A DNA stretch of 64,000 nucleotides from Clusia tigrina (GCA_920105625.2 OV050030.1:165701860-165765859); one strand, 5' to 3'; positions 19,397 to 30,720 are shown, counted from the stretch's first letter. Numbers and translations: made by a program. Notes: generated by a model not told the origin, from the letters alone.

Positions 19397-20312
19397 CAGG
19401 GTGGCCCAAATAAGACCAGCTGATGTGAAACACAAATAACTCTTTTATTTTTTAACATAATTTATTTTTTCTTTTTGCAGATTATATCTGAACTCTTGGA
19501 AATTTAAAATGAATACGTACAGTCCACAACAACGCATTAAAATTATCGAATTTTATTATTCTTCTCAACGATCAATTGTTCTGATGCAGCGAAATTATCC
19601 ATTTTTAAATTTCCATTTAAGTGGTTATGTGAATAAACAAAACTGTAGGTTTTGGAGCTCCGAAAATCCAAGGGCAATACATCAGCATCAGTCACACCCA
19701 ATCAGATGCACTGTTTGGTGCGGTGTTATGGCCACAAAAATTATCGGCCCATATTTCTTTGAGAATGAGGATGAAACGCCAGAAACGGTCTCCGGGGCTT
19801 CTTACAGAACAATGATCGACAACTTTTTGTGGCCAATGGTGGAGCAACATCCTAATTTGTGGTTTCAACAAGATGGAGCCACTGAGCATACTGTTAGGCA
19901 AACTATTGACATGCTGCGTGAAATTTTTGGTGAACGCATAATTTCAAGAAATTCAGATTTCCCTTGGCCTCCTAGTTCACCATATTTAACTGCGCCCGAT
20001 TCTTTTTTATGGGGATATTTAAGAGACAAAGTGTATGTTAACAAACCACAGACACTTGGACAGCTCAAGCAGAATATTCGAGACGAAATACGGCGCCTGC
20101 AACCAGAAACATTACGCCGTGTAATGCAAAATGCGCTAAAAAGAGCCAATGCCTGTATCGAGCAAAACGGTGGTAATTTGTCTGATGTCATATTTCACAC
20201 ATAGTCACGTTAAATTTCCATAAAATGTATTTAACATATTAAAATAAATCATTTAAAAAACCCGTTATTACAAGAGTGTTTAACATCACTAGGTCTCATT
20301 TGGGCCACCCTG
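19397..20312 (+). mobile_element. Tc1/mariner-superfamily deletion derivative in the capsid gene
   Basis: Ends CAGGGTGGCCCAAATAAGAC and, inverted, CAGGGTGGCCCAAATGAGAC; flanked by TA at 19395-19396 and 20313-20314. Total 916 bases, shorter than a full element of about 1.3 kb, consistent with an internal deletion inside the transposase. The host frame reads CMAYL on one side and FDEIRYE on the other. Confidence 0.92.
19509..20204 (+). pseudogene. internally deleted Tc1/mariner-type transposase
   Basis: 231-residue open frame. N-terminal 30 residues (MNTYSPQQRIKIIEFYYSSQ) begin a DNA-binding domain that is then missing; the frame joins directly to HLSGYVNKQNCRFW, so the first catalytic Asp just before this motif is lost. 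The second Asp is kept in WFQQDGATEHT. In the third region the sequence reads PPSSPYLTAPDSFLWG, where Tyr occupies the usual Asp position after SP. Two of three catalytic residues are therefore absent although the frame is still open. Confidence 0.85.
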
Positions 20313-21215
20313 TATTTGATGAAATTCGATATGAAATTAATGGTATAGAAATTGATCGAACACGACATTTTGGTATTACTACAGAATTAAAAAACTTTGT
20401 ATCTTTGAATAAAGATGAAAGTAGTGTACTAAGAAATGCAGGATGAGCGCCAATCTCTGAGAATCTTACACTTATTAGCGGTTATTTCAATTTTTGTGTA
20501 CCATTAATATTACTGCTTGGATTTGCCGAAGATTTTAATAAAATAATAATGAATTCTAAACATGAACTGATTTTTCATCTAACACTGCAAATGAAAAACT
20601 TAAATTAACAATAACAAGTATTACATGGAAAATTCAACATGTTCAACTTGCTGATGAATATAAATTGGAAATGTTAAAAGCAATTAAGAGTCAACAACCA
20701 TTAAATATTTAATTTAGGAGTTGGGATACATATTATAATCCATCATTACCTAACAATAGTACAAATATTTTATGGAATGTTAAACTAGCTGCTGAAAATG
20801 AAAGACCACGTTTTCTATTATTAGCGTTTCGAAATAATATTAAGTTCATACATTGTGATTTGTCAGATATAAAAGTATATTTGAATTCTGACATATATCC
20901 TTATGATGATCTAAATCTTAAATTTAATCGAAATCGTTTTGCTTTATTATATGATATATACTTGAAGTTTCAACAAAGCTATTATTCATGCGATTTACAG
21001 CCTCTACACGAGAAGAATTTTCATCAAATGCGCTAATAATTGTCTTAGATGTATGTCATCAAAATGAAACTACAAAAAATGGACCAATCGATATTCGGAT
21101 TGAATTGAAAACATCAACAAACATACCAAATAATACATCTGCATATTGTTTAATTATACATGATAAAATGTTCCAATATATTCCCCTTACAAAAGAAGTA
21201 AGAAAATTATTGTAA

Positions 21216-21349
21216 AATAAAAAGAAAATAAAAAGAAAATTTGATTTATGTTAACTTTTGTTGGTTATATAGACAATAATCGCTAGTATTTTCCTTCATT
21301 ATATCTTTAAACACCATCGCAGTCACATACAACAAATACACAGGAGAAA
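21216..21349 (+). promoter_or_regulatory. A/T-rich gap before secreted-protein genes
   Basis: 134 bases between the capsid stop and the next ATG, with AATAAA-like sequence at its start and TTGGTTATATAGACAATAA about 80 bases before the ATG. A separate promoter here is plausible but not demonstrated. Confidence 0.3.
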
Positions 21350-22002
21350 ATGAAATTAATATTATTATTTTTATTTGTATTTTTAAAAGTGGTGATTGGA
21401 AATCCACTATCACCATCTATTAGTAATACTCCTCTGATAGAATCAAGTTCAAAAAGTGTAGCATTTAATCTTACACTTCCTAATAATGATATTCTAAAAA
21501 TTAATGTATCATTTAAATTGATGGAAAAAAGTAAACCACTAAATAATTTAGATTATGATTATCAATTAGATCAAATCGAAAAAATGATACATTTTCAACA
21601 ACAACAACAACAACAACTTCACATATTTTTCAAATAACAACAGAAGGAACTCCACCAAAATATTTTACAGTGGATGACGCTATAGAAGCGTTTCGAAAGC
21701 ATTTAATTAAAAAAGAAACAAATATAGGTGGCATACTGGAAGCAAAGGAACCATTTTATCGTCATTTTAAACTTGAATATGATATTTTTGATATACCTAT
21801 TCGTTGTGCATACGATGTTATATATGAGAAAAAACAACTAAAAATAAGTTGTTTTGAATATCGTGAATATGAAGTTGAACGAATTTTAAGTAATGGGGAG
21901 ATTGAAAAGGTTCTCACTCCAGATTTGAGCCATAAATTACAACATATTAATATAATTGATGTAAAAAACTATACTCAAACATATAAAATGGATATTATAT
22001 AG
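21350..22002 (+). pseudogene. secreted protein A of a tandem pair (unknown family)
   Basis: ATG 21350 with a clear signal peptide (MKLILLFLFVFLKVVIG, likely cut after Gly17). Mature part starts NPLSPSISN and contains a beta-rich LTLPNNDILKINVSFKL. The frame shifts by one base inside a CAA repeat (21598-21618, poly-Gln) and continues at 21640 into the DDAIEAFRKHLIKKETNIGG block and FRHFKLEYD-like region with Cys residues. Without the shift the product would be about 215 residues. Adjacent gene 22047-22592 is a paralogue. No known family recognised. Confidence 0.6.
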
Positions 22003-22046
22003 GGAAACAGTAATACTTTTCATAATAATCTCAAAGGAAAAGCAAG

Positions 22047-22592
22047 ATGGACACCTCTATTTTAATAATATTTTTATTTTTATTTGTTAATAGTGTTAAA
22101 AGTTATAATATTAATAATATAGATCCTAAAAGTAAATACATAAATTTTAATATAAAACTTCCCAATAATTCAATAGATATTAGAATACATTTATCAATTC
22201 AATTGGAAAATGATACAACAACATTAAGAAATAATATTAAGTTACCATCGGATAATTCTGAAGCCAAGTACAGCATAAACGATGCAATTGAAGCTTTTAG
22301 AAGGGATTTAATTGAAACATAAATTAATATTGGAGGTATTATTGAGAGTTCTAAAGTATTTTTCCGTCATTTCAATTTAAAATACGATGAAAATTGTGAA
22401 ATAAGAATCAGGTGTACCTATTATAGTAACTATCATTATAAAACTCTAAACATTTATTGTTTTGAGTATAATGGAGAGAATGATAGAGATATAATAAACT
22501 CGAATGAAAGAGAAAGAAATCATGAAACAAGCCCCTTGTTTGATCGAGCAACAAATAATATAAATACCAGAACAATCAATATCAAAGATTAA
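22047..22592 (+). pseudogene. secreted protein B of a tandem pair (unknown family)
   Basis: ATG 22047 with signal peptide (MDTSILIIFLFLFVNSVKS, likely cut after Ser19). Same plan as its upstream neighbour: INFNIKLPNNSIDIRIHLSI, then NDAIEAFRRDLIET, INIGGIIES, FFRHFNLKYD, ending at TAA 22590-22592. One internal TAA at 22320-22322 (neighbour has a sense codon here). 45 bases separate the pair. Two Cys pairs in the C-terminal half may form disulfides. Function unknown. Confidence 0.6.
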
Positions 22593-22638
22593 TCGCAAAC
22601 TTTACATATGCGAGTACAGTAAACACATAACAGCAAAT

Positions 22639-22935
22639 ATGACAAAGGAAATAATAACCTTAAAAAAATTTGCTCATAAACAAAAGCTCATCAATATTCA
22701 ATCAGATTTGGAGTACATAGACAGTTTAAAAATATATGGTCAACATTATGAAAACTGTGAATGGATAAAAGAAGATGGAATAGAACACAATAGTGGACCC
22801 GAAACTTGCAAGTGTTATGATAGTCGATTTATGCGAAAAATTAGAGAAGAAGAAGCAAAAGAACTAATTCAAATTTATTATAATATTTTCAATGTAACTA
22901 AATGTAAAAATTGTAATTTCAAATCTGAGAAATAA
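22639..22935 (+). CDS. small Cys-rich Polinton protein
   Basis: 98 residues, intact, ATG 22639. Helical N-terminus (MTKEIITLKKFAHKQKLINI), then ENCEW, a PETCKCYDS motif, a charged helix (RKIREEEAKELIQIYY) and a terminal CKNC. The paired Cys motifs could bind zinc. The CKC/CxxC spacing loosely recalls the tail of the gene at 8567, but no common domain is claimed. It follows the two secreted-protein genes in the same direction. Confidence 0.5.
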   Translation: MTKEIITLKKFAHKQKLINIQSDLEYIDSLKIYGQHYENCEWIKEDGIEHNSGPETCKCYDSRFMRKIREEEAKELIQIYYNIFNVTKCKNCNFKSEK

Positions 22936-22959
22936 AAAAAATGTACTAGATGATGATGC

Positions 22960-23440
22960 ATAATTATTTTATTGTGGATTGTAGGTTATTGCATTTTTTT
23001 TCTTGTTTCTCAGAAAAAAGAACAGAAAATTTTTATGAAGGAATGCGGGCTATTGCATTTTTTTTTATTTTTTTCATTTACTGAAAATTTATTACAATGT
23101 CGCATAATTACTTTACTGTGGGTGGGAGGCTATTTTCAATTTTGTTCTTCGATAACAGAACAGAAAACAAAAAAGACACATTTTTTAATAAATGTCGCAT
23201 TCGCTTGCAAATGTGAGAAATTATTTTATAGTGGATTGGAGATTATTGCATTTTTTTCTTGTTTTCACAGATAAAAGAACAGAAAATGAAGGCTATTGCA
23301 TTTATTTCTTTTTTCATTTACTGAAAATTTATTATTTTACTGTGGGTGGGAGGCTAATGTCAATTTTGTTCTCCGATAAGAGAACAGAAAATAAGGATAT
23401 GAAACATTTTTTTAATAAATATCGCAATCGCTTGAAATAT
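22960..23440 (+). repeat. two tandem ~230-base repeats near the Polinton right end
   Basis: Each unit has TTATTTTA(T/C)TGTGGATTG, a TTATTGCATTTTTTT stretch, TTTCATTTACTGAAAATTTA, TACTGTGGGTGGGAGGCTA and TTTTGTTCTYCGATAASAGA. Units begin at about 22968 and 23222. They sit upstream of the helical ORF and may be a duplicated promoter/leader. Confidence 0.75.
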
Positions 23441-23716
23441 AAAATCATTTTTTTGTATAAAATGCTGGCGAGTTATATTCTTTTTCACATATCAAAAGAA
23501 GAAATGGATCTAGAGACATTATCAGAATATTTGATAACTGCAAGGGTATTTCTCGAACGCTTCCGGGAGGTGTACTGGGATCAACCCAGCATAGAGAATG
23601 AAATGGAGCAGCTGATTCAAATAAATGAGAATAATCTCAATATCTCCCTTCGGGAGGAGATTGAAAAGTGTGCTGAAAAACTCAATGAGTACTGTGAAGT
23701 ACACAATAGGATGTGA
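23399..23716 (+). CDS. small helical Polinton protein
   Basis: 105 residues from ATG 23399 (MKHFFNKYRNRLKYKIIFLY); the frame is open further upstream through the repeat but this ATG begins the non-repetitive part. Predicted mostly alpha-helical and acidic in its second half (SREEIEKCAEK-like heptads, NEMEQLIQINENN), compatible with a coiled coil. Intact, no family recognised. Last gene before the Helitron. Confidence 0.45.
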   Translation: MKHFFNKYRNRLKYKIIFLYKMLASYILFHISKEEMDLETLSEYLITARVFLERFREVYWDQPSIENEMEQLIQINENNLNISLREEIEKCAEKLNEYCEVHNRM

Positions 23717-23904
23717 GCTTTTTCTTTTTTTAATTTTTACAGACTTTTTATTTATTAATGCTTTTTTTTCTCTTTTCTCTTTCCAGCTTATTTATTTAGA
23801 TTAATAATAATAATCATATTTATTTCAGGTATATTAATATACAAAAATAAAAAAATAACAGCACTAGCTCAATTATTTAGAATAAGATATCATTTTATAT
23901 TATA
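23717..23904. other. A/T-rich 3' region of the Polinton, left of Helitron
   Basis: Poly-pyrimidine TTCTCTTTTCTCTTTCCAG and A/T tracts, probably a 3' untranslated region. No gene. The last host base before the Helitron CTAG is 23904. Confidence 0.4.
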
Positions 23905-23915
23905 CTAGCTGACCC

Positions 23916-23933
23916 GGCAAACGTTGTTTTGCC
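23916..23933 (-). terminator. Helitron 1 terminal hairpin
   Basis: Inverted repeat GGCAAA-ACAACG-TTTGCC on the minus strand followed by GGGTCAGCTAG. It is the subterminal hairpin that signals the end of rolling-circle transfer. Helitron 2 has a compensated version (CGCAGG/CCTGCG at 49627-49644). Confidence 0.88.
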
Positions 23934-24199
23934 TAAAAATGTCCAATGATCTGTACTATAGATGTACATACGAGTATATGTATTTAGAACTAAAACATAC
24001 ATTGATCATACCCCTCCACCAATGAAACTGAAATGAAAAATGCAGATATAAATTGATATCTGTCTCCGTCAGCACTATATATCTTCAGCCTTCTTGCTCT
24101 AAACAACTCATTTGCCACGTCCCTCCGCTGACGAACCTAAAATAATAATAAAATCCGGCTTTAAACTGATACTCCTCGTTGCCAGTACTTTATGTGTAC

Positions 24200-27100
24200 T
24201 TACTCGTATGAAATTATTTTTGCATTTATTGAATTGTATTTCCATTCATTGAAGCACTCTGTGATAAACGATTTTTTTGTTTTGTTGTCAGGTGCGAAAA
24301 CGATCAAAGCAGATGGTTTTCCGACACGGGAACTTGCGACATACAGTTGTCCGTGTGAAAAACATTCATTTTCTAGATTCAGGCCACAAACACTCAATGA
24401 TTGGCCTTGTGATTTATTAATTGTCATGGCGAATGCGAGACGAATTGGAAATTGTATTCGCTTAAACTCGAATGGCATATCGGTTGGGATCATTGGAATT
24501 CTCGGAATGAGAACTTCCTCACCTTTGAATTTTCCATTTAGTAGTCACGCGTGAATCACATTTCTCATGAGTTTTGTGACCGCTATACGCGTTCCGTTGC
24601 ATAATTTTGGTTGGTTGAGATTGCGAAGCATGATAACGACTGAACCAACCTTGAATTATAAATGGTGCGGCGGCAAGCCAGGGACATCCAATGAATTCAA
24701 GAACTCAGTTGGGTAGTTGGTTGCTTCGTCTTCGTTTGTTACACAGTCGATAGATTTGTAGGAATGCAGTGACGCAACGATTTGATTTTGAATTGTGAAG
24801 CTTAAGTGATCCACATCCTTGTTCTTTGCCGCTAAAATTGCTCTTTCACTCAACCAATCGTAGTTTTGGTGGTTAGCAATGATGTTCGGAAACACTTTGT
24901 TGATGAGCTCCTCTTTCGTTGAGACGAAATTGCAAAAATTTGACGGGAATGAAATCAATCCATTCGATGCGTCGACAGGAACACGACCATTACCGATAGT
25001 TAGCAGTTGATTGGAGAACACTTCGGCAGATGGATCGTTTAGCAATGCAACTCGCATGTTTGTCGTCAGCCGAAGTTTCTTCACATAACGCCACAATGGT
25101 GATGATTTTAGGCAAGCATTGATCTCATCGGCAGCGGTCGATCGTAGTATTACTGGTAGTGTTTGCCGGAAATCGCCTGAGAGTAAAATCAATGCACCCC
25201 CAAAACATCATGCGTCGTTACCCAGATCTTTCATAGTGCGATTCAGAGCTTCTAACGGACGTTTATGCGACATTGTGCATTCGTCCCAGATAAAAATTTT
25301 GCTTGCTACCAAAACTTTGGCCATTGCTGAATGTTTCGCTATGTTACATGTTGGTTCTTCAATCGCTTGAAGGTTTAATGGCAATTTTAATGCAGAATGA
25401 GCGGTTCGGCAACCTTCCAGCAGCGTAGCTGCTATTCCAGAAGAAGCAACTGCTACAGCAATTTCTGATCTTGCACGAACTGTAGCCAAAATCAATGATA
25501 TGAGGAATGTCTTGCCAGTGCCACCAGGCGCATCAAGGAAAATCATGCCGACATTTCCATAATCAATTGCCTTCATCACCGTATCGTACACTTCTTTTTG
25601 TTGGGGATTCAACAAAGGTACATTCGTTCGAACCAATTGGCTTAATGCACTTGTGTCGTATTCATGCTCACGCTGCAATTCTCGTTCGAAAGCGTCGTTT
25701 ATTCCACGATCAGGCGATGTCATTCCTAACGTGACTAACAAACTGCCGCACATTAGGGAACAAATGTCTTCTATCAAAACCAAAGCCTGGTTGTGCATCT
25801 CTTCATTCATCTCAAGATGGGGATTCTCTTAATGGACCCGAACTCGATGTAAAATGTCTTCTGACATGTCATCCTTGTACTTCTCCCACAATTCACGTGG
25901 ATTCGTTGGAAAACATGTGGAAATAATGATTGAAAATAATGTGCGTACCTGACTTGGAGATGCGGAAACAGTTGCTTCAACGATTGTCGTGTCCCAATGC
26001 GTATCGTTTTCTGGCAAATTAAGCTCCTGACATACTGCACGAAATATTGGCAACACTACACCATTGACAGTTCGAAGGGATTCAAATGATGTCGGGCCAC
26101 GAACATTCACCAGCAATAGTCGCAAGTAAAAGCATTCATCATTTTTCGGATGAACTGTATTAATACGGGCAAGAGCTTCAGTAGAACGCACATCAGGATG
26201 ACCAGGAACTACATCGCCTTGCTTTCGACGTTGAAATTTCTTCGATGAAGCATTCCAAGTGTAATAGCGCGGCATCTCTGAGTAAAGTAACGTACGTGCA
26301 AACGGATCACTTTGGCAAATCGAGAAGAAACTGGTCAATGTTGTCGCTGGTGGGGTTTGAGCACGTTGAGCGGCATTTGCTGAAGTGAAATAAACTCGTT
26401 GGCCGTTCTCCAGATGCCCTGCCAAATGTGTAACAGTCAGATAGCGTTCGTGAATGGGAAACGAGAATATACGCCAAATCGCCTCATTGCAGCATACGTA
26501 CCGACCAACTTGATAGCGCGTGATTTCATCATTGGGGTGTCAGGAGCTTGAAGACCAAAAGCCGCCATGTCACTGCCCTTCGTGACATATTTGCAGATGT
26601 ACTTGATGGACTTCACTGAATTGCAATACTCCACGTTAGAATGCGCCTTGAATGTTTTGGAAAGAAGTGGCGAATACGGAACAACCCAAGAGTTGTCGAC
26701 CACGAAATCATTTCCTTTTACGTTGACTGTAATTGTTCTACCGCCATAATCAGATGATCGACGCCGTTATAGTGGATAACCATCGTTGCCAGTGATGGTC
26801 TCATCAGTCAAATGTCATTGCATCTTGCGTATATTCATGCATATGACGTGGGCTGCCGACGAACGTCGCCGGTAAAATGGTCAACCGACCAAAATCAGAT
26901 GCATTTCCTTCGGTGCAAATTGCATCGCGTAAATGAATGTACTTCTCCGTACGTAGTTTGGTTTGATTTAAACTGATAAAAAGGAGGCGCTCTGCTTCTA
27001 TTTTCGCATACATATCGACGCAAAATTGCTGAAACAAACGACGAAATCGAAGCAAATAGTTGTCTACATTTTGGCGAATCATCAAACGATATGCGTAAAA

Positions 27101-28371
27101 TTTCATTGCGCTGACTTTCCTGGTAGTTTCCTCACCTAAATGATATCAGTGACATTAGTGTCATATTGAAATGAAAATTATTTTGATATCTATACTCACC
27201 GGTCGATGGATTTATCATCTTGATGTTGATATAATATCCATCGTCTCCTTGCCAAAACATCAGTGGGTATTGCAATGCATCGTATGAACGATGTGTTTCG
27301 GATATTCGTTGCAATTGTCCGGAGTCCCGACGTGTGATCACAATATCGCGTGATTCCCGGTTTTCGCCAACAATCACAACTGCAACCTCATCTATTGTTG
27401 GAGCGTTAAATCGGCGTTCGTGCGTTCCTGCAGGTCGTTTATCCGCTCTGATCACGACTTTATAGTCATCAGTTGGCATGCGATCCAACGCAGTTTTGAA
27501 TAAACGAACCAATGCATGATGTTCATGAAGCAGCTGCTGCAGATCTCGAAGAATTTCTCTTCTCATTTCCGTATTGATTGTTTGGCGGTGATCAAGTTGA
27601 TGTTCCACATTGCCCATGAGGTAGATTTGGAGGAATTTATGTTGTGCGTCTTCAAGTGGTAGCAATGATCCAATTCAATGGTGAATTCGGCCTTGGATCT
27701 GTAGAGTCAATGACGAAATTAGAATCAACATTTTTTGTGCATCAAAAGAAAATGATTGGTTAATTTATTACCTTGAATGTCGGATTGAATCCGCGTTCAT
27801 GAATAATATCTGCTCCAAATGAAGTCATTTGAAAGCATCCGTTGTATTTCTGAGCATTCGATAGAAAATGACGTGATTCTGGTGTTTCACCATGAAGGAA
27901 AGAACGCAATGGCTCTGTTGGCAAAGGCAATGGTGGTAATTTAACCTTGCCACTGAGACAGCACAATCCAGGTGTTTCTCCAGCAAACTTCAATGCACCG
28001 CAATGGTTGCACACAACCTCCATTGGGCCAATTTGAACGGAAGGATGCGAGCTGTAGTCAATTCTGCAATCGTAATGAAACGCTACTCGATTCAAATCAA
28101 CACTTGAAGCAGTTCTTCTTATGCGTTGATTTAGATTATCACGTTGTTGAGTTGTTTGGTTTGCCCGACGATTTCTCTTTGCTAACTGAGTCGTTTCATT
28201 TGCCGCCTGTCTTTCTTCTTGTGTTTGTGATGCACGAAGTCGGGTTATACTAACACGGCGCTGTTCTCGTGCGATTTCTTGTTCATCCGTCGTCAATTGA
28301 TAGGCGATATTCCGAACTCTACTTGCATTTCGGGTTCGACGCGAAATATTAGATCTTCTGGCTCGCGGCAT
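24200..28371 (-). pseudogene. Helitron 1 Rep-helicase (RepHel) lacking the HUH nuclease motif
   Basis: From the ATG at 28371 (MPRARRSNISRRTRNA): a basic N-terminus, a zinc-finger region (VVCNHCGALKFAGETPG, LCCLSGKVKLPPL), then the Rep N-domain to MHEYTQDAMTF (26804). Sequence then jumps to the region after the nuclease (YRRRSSDYGG, VVPYSPLLSKTF, KSIKYICKYVTKGSD). The GRPDLF...HAH nuclease core present in Helitron 2 is absent. Pif1-type helicase follows with Walker A APGGTGKT, ILLSGDFRQTLPV, and the terminal block FAMTINKSQGQSLSVCGLNL and VASSRVG. Several frameshifts and an intron-like gap near 27670-27760. Not able to cut DNA by itself. Confidence 0.92.
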
Positions 28372-29093
28372 TGTGAATTACACTGAGAAATGAACACACA
28401 AAACATGTGCTCATAACCTCACAAAATAAACAACTTTCATTGTAACTTACCGTTTGAAATTAGAATTCCACACTAAAATCATCACTCTGAATGAAATAAT
28501 CAGCGAATAAGAATTGATTTTCAAAGTAATCCACCTAAAAATTAATTGCACAATCCGAAATTAACGTCTCTTTTCGCTGGTAATAGCAAATTCACAAAAA
28601 ATCGTTTCAAAACAATAAATGTATTTAACCAAATTTATTTACAATAACTGTCATAAGCTGATACAAATTTGAGAAACTGTTCAACTGTTCTGTTTGTCAG
28701 AAGTTGATGCACACAACGCCATCTACTGGCAATACCGGAACCAGCATTTGAAATAATGTTCGTTTTTATGGGTTCTTGAGTTAAGATGACGTTGTAAAAA
28801 AGTTGATGCACACAACGCCATCTACTGGCAATACCGGAAACAGCATTTGAAATTATGTTCGTTTTTATGGGTTCTTGAGTTAAGACGGCGTTGTAAAATC
28901 GCTCCATACGAAATGTATGGGAAAATGAATTTTCTTCATTATTTTTTTTTCGGGAAAATTTCCGGAATTTTCTTGTGTGTTCTTCTTGTTTGGGTGAAGA
29001 CCTAACCGAATTGGTGCTCATCATCGAAATCGGTCCAGGCGTTCTTGAGTTATAAGCGTAGTAACTAGCATCACTCTCTTTTATATATATAGA
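28372..29093 (-). other. Helitron 1 5' noncoding region
   Basis: Contains no gene. It includes a 99-base direct duplication at 28702-28899 and an A/T-rich region near 28400-28640. The outermost part (29030-29093) is similar to the start of Helitron 2 (TTCTYGAG..., then TATATATATAGA on the plus strand). Confidence 0.6.
28702..28899. repeat. 99-base tandem duplication
   Basis: Units 28702-28800 and 28801-28899, both starting AGTTGATGCACACAACGCCA and ending near GAGTTAAGAYGRCGTTGTAA, differ at only a few positions. The length is a multiple of three, so a long open frame across it repeats 33 residues; this frame is not a gene. Confidence 0.92.
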
Positions 29094-29162
29094 TTATAGT
29101 TTTTAACAATAAAAACAAAAGAAAATCTTTTTTTCTTTCCTTCATCGCTTCAAAATAAGCAA

Positions 29163-29592
<430 letters not shown>

Positions 29593-30052
29593 TACGAGTA
29601 ATATTGCTGGCGGGGTTGGTACCGAACAGCCTGTCCATTCATTGGTCTTTTGAAACATCCGTGGAGGTACTGGTGGCCTATTTGGTAGTCATCTGATATT
29701 CCAGCGTCCCGATGTCTCGCCTATCGGAATAGTGCATCATTAGACACTTTCTTATTTTGACCCAGTCCAGTGGCGTTCTGTAGGAATCGAGGGCGGTATC
29801 TGCCTCTCCGACAATTTTTGTCCGTATCGTGTATAGTATGGCGTAATATCTTCCTGTACCATTGATACCGTCAAAAAGTTCCAGCACTCTCTCTACCAAT
29901 TTACGCCACGAGCCGAATTCACCAGCTTTTCCAGATAATTCCTTCAGGGATCTGACAATATCGGGGATTTTATCTAATTCTTCAATTCGAATTGCTCCTA
30001 TCGGTTGGTGACCACCCTCATCTAGGGTATCCGGTCTGAGGAATTCTACCAC
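29593..30052 (-). pseudogene. gypsy-A gag N-terminal part
   Basis: Minus-strand frame from 30052 (MVEFLRPDTLDEGGHQPIGA) with errantivirus-type gag features: SWRKLVERVLELFDGI, RYYAILYTIRTKIVGEAD, KCLMMHYSDRRDIGTLE. A stop at 29678 is followed, after a frameshift, by a Tyr/Gln-rich stretch up to 29593, whose natural continuation is at 7795 on the far side of the Polinton. A homologous but diverged gag lies in gypsy-B. Confidence 0.8.
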
Positions 30053-30720
30053 TATTGCCTTAATATATTTAAGTGTATATATAAAAAGTTAAATCATTAT
30101 GTGTTAAAGTTTTCAAAATATGTGGTTTTTTTATTATGTGCTAAGCACCCTTCTTCCTTGGTTATAATTACAATTTTATAACTAACTTTAATAGTTTCAA
30201 TCAATGTTATTTCTATTTCTCTATTTTCCGTTGCTTCTACTAAAGGTGTTCTTGTTGTTTTCATTGAAATTTTCTGTTGCTTCTGTGAATGTTATTATAC
30301 TTGCATTTTATTTGCATTTACATATGTATTGCAGCTCTACTTAGTTTCCTTAACTACTCCGCGGATAAATTCAAAAGTCCACGTTTGATATACGAGTATG
30401 CTTTTCATTGAAAATTGTATTTAGAACTTGTGGACTTATTGGCTGTGGCGTGTGGATATTTGTCAGATTTTTGTTAGATTAGGTATGAGGTATTACTTAT
30501 ATTTACAATATTGTCATAGGGGCAATTGATAACTTATTTTAGGTTCTTCAATAATTTGTTTTTTATATTCCATGAACTTTTTACCATTATTACAAATCCA
30601 AAAATGTTTTTCAAATTTGATTTTATTATTGCTAATTGATATTAATTATTAGCTGCAATATAATGTGGGATACGAAGGGTTATAAGGTAGGATATTTTAA
30701 TTTTATTTTAAGACGGATTG
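30053..30720. other. noncoding A/T-rich spacer between two gypsy remnants
   Basis: No open frame with features. Lies upstream of gypsy-A gag and downstream of gypsy-B pol (both minus strand), so it could hold decayed leader and LTR sequence; no LTR ends or primer site are recognisable. Confidence 0.4.

Larger units (their letters stand above)
19157..21215 (+). pseudogene. Polinton major capsid protein, split by DNA transposon
   Basis: 5' part 19157-19396 (MSNIINVLQKPLFDNSIIKK, SESFLYIEGFVTK), then the transposon, then 20315 onward (FDEIRYEINGIEIDRTRHFG). Further blocks appear in shifting frames: WDTYYNPSLPNNSTNILWNV, DLSDIKVYLNSDIYPYDDLN, RFALLYDIYLKFQQSYY, and the C-terminal piece 20988-21215 (LDVCHQNETTKNGPIDIRIE). 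This is the double jelly-roll capsid protein that would build a virion. At least three frameshifts and several stops besides the insertion. Confidence 0.88.
23905..29093 (-). mobile_element. Helitron 1, inserted in the Polinton
   Basis: Minus-strand 5' end TCTATATATATAAAAGAG at 29093 and 3' end CTAG at 23905-23908, inserted between host A (29094) and T (23904), as Helitrons do, with no target duplication. A perfect 6-base-pair hairpin (GGCAAA/TTTGCC) lies at 23916-23933, eight bases inside the CTAG. The coding region is RepHel on the minus strand. A second, distinct member lies at 49616-62779. Confidence 0.93.

Noticed and set aside
22960..23440. CRISPR-like or satellite array
   Set aside because: Only two long imperfect units; no regular spacers, and the context is a eukaryotic transposon.
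24192..25734. Plus-strand open frames across the Helitron 1 helicase
   Set aside because: Antisense shadows of the minus-strand RepHel frame, which carries all the helicase motifs.
28635..29024. 129-residue minus-strand frame with a repeated 33-residue unit
   Set aside because: The unit reflects a 99-base noncoding duplication (multiple of three) in the Helitron 5' region; the frame lacks features and is not in Helitron 2.
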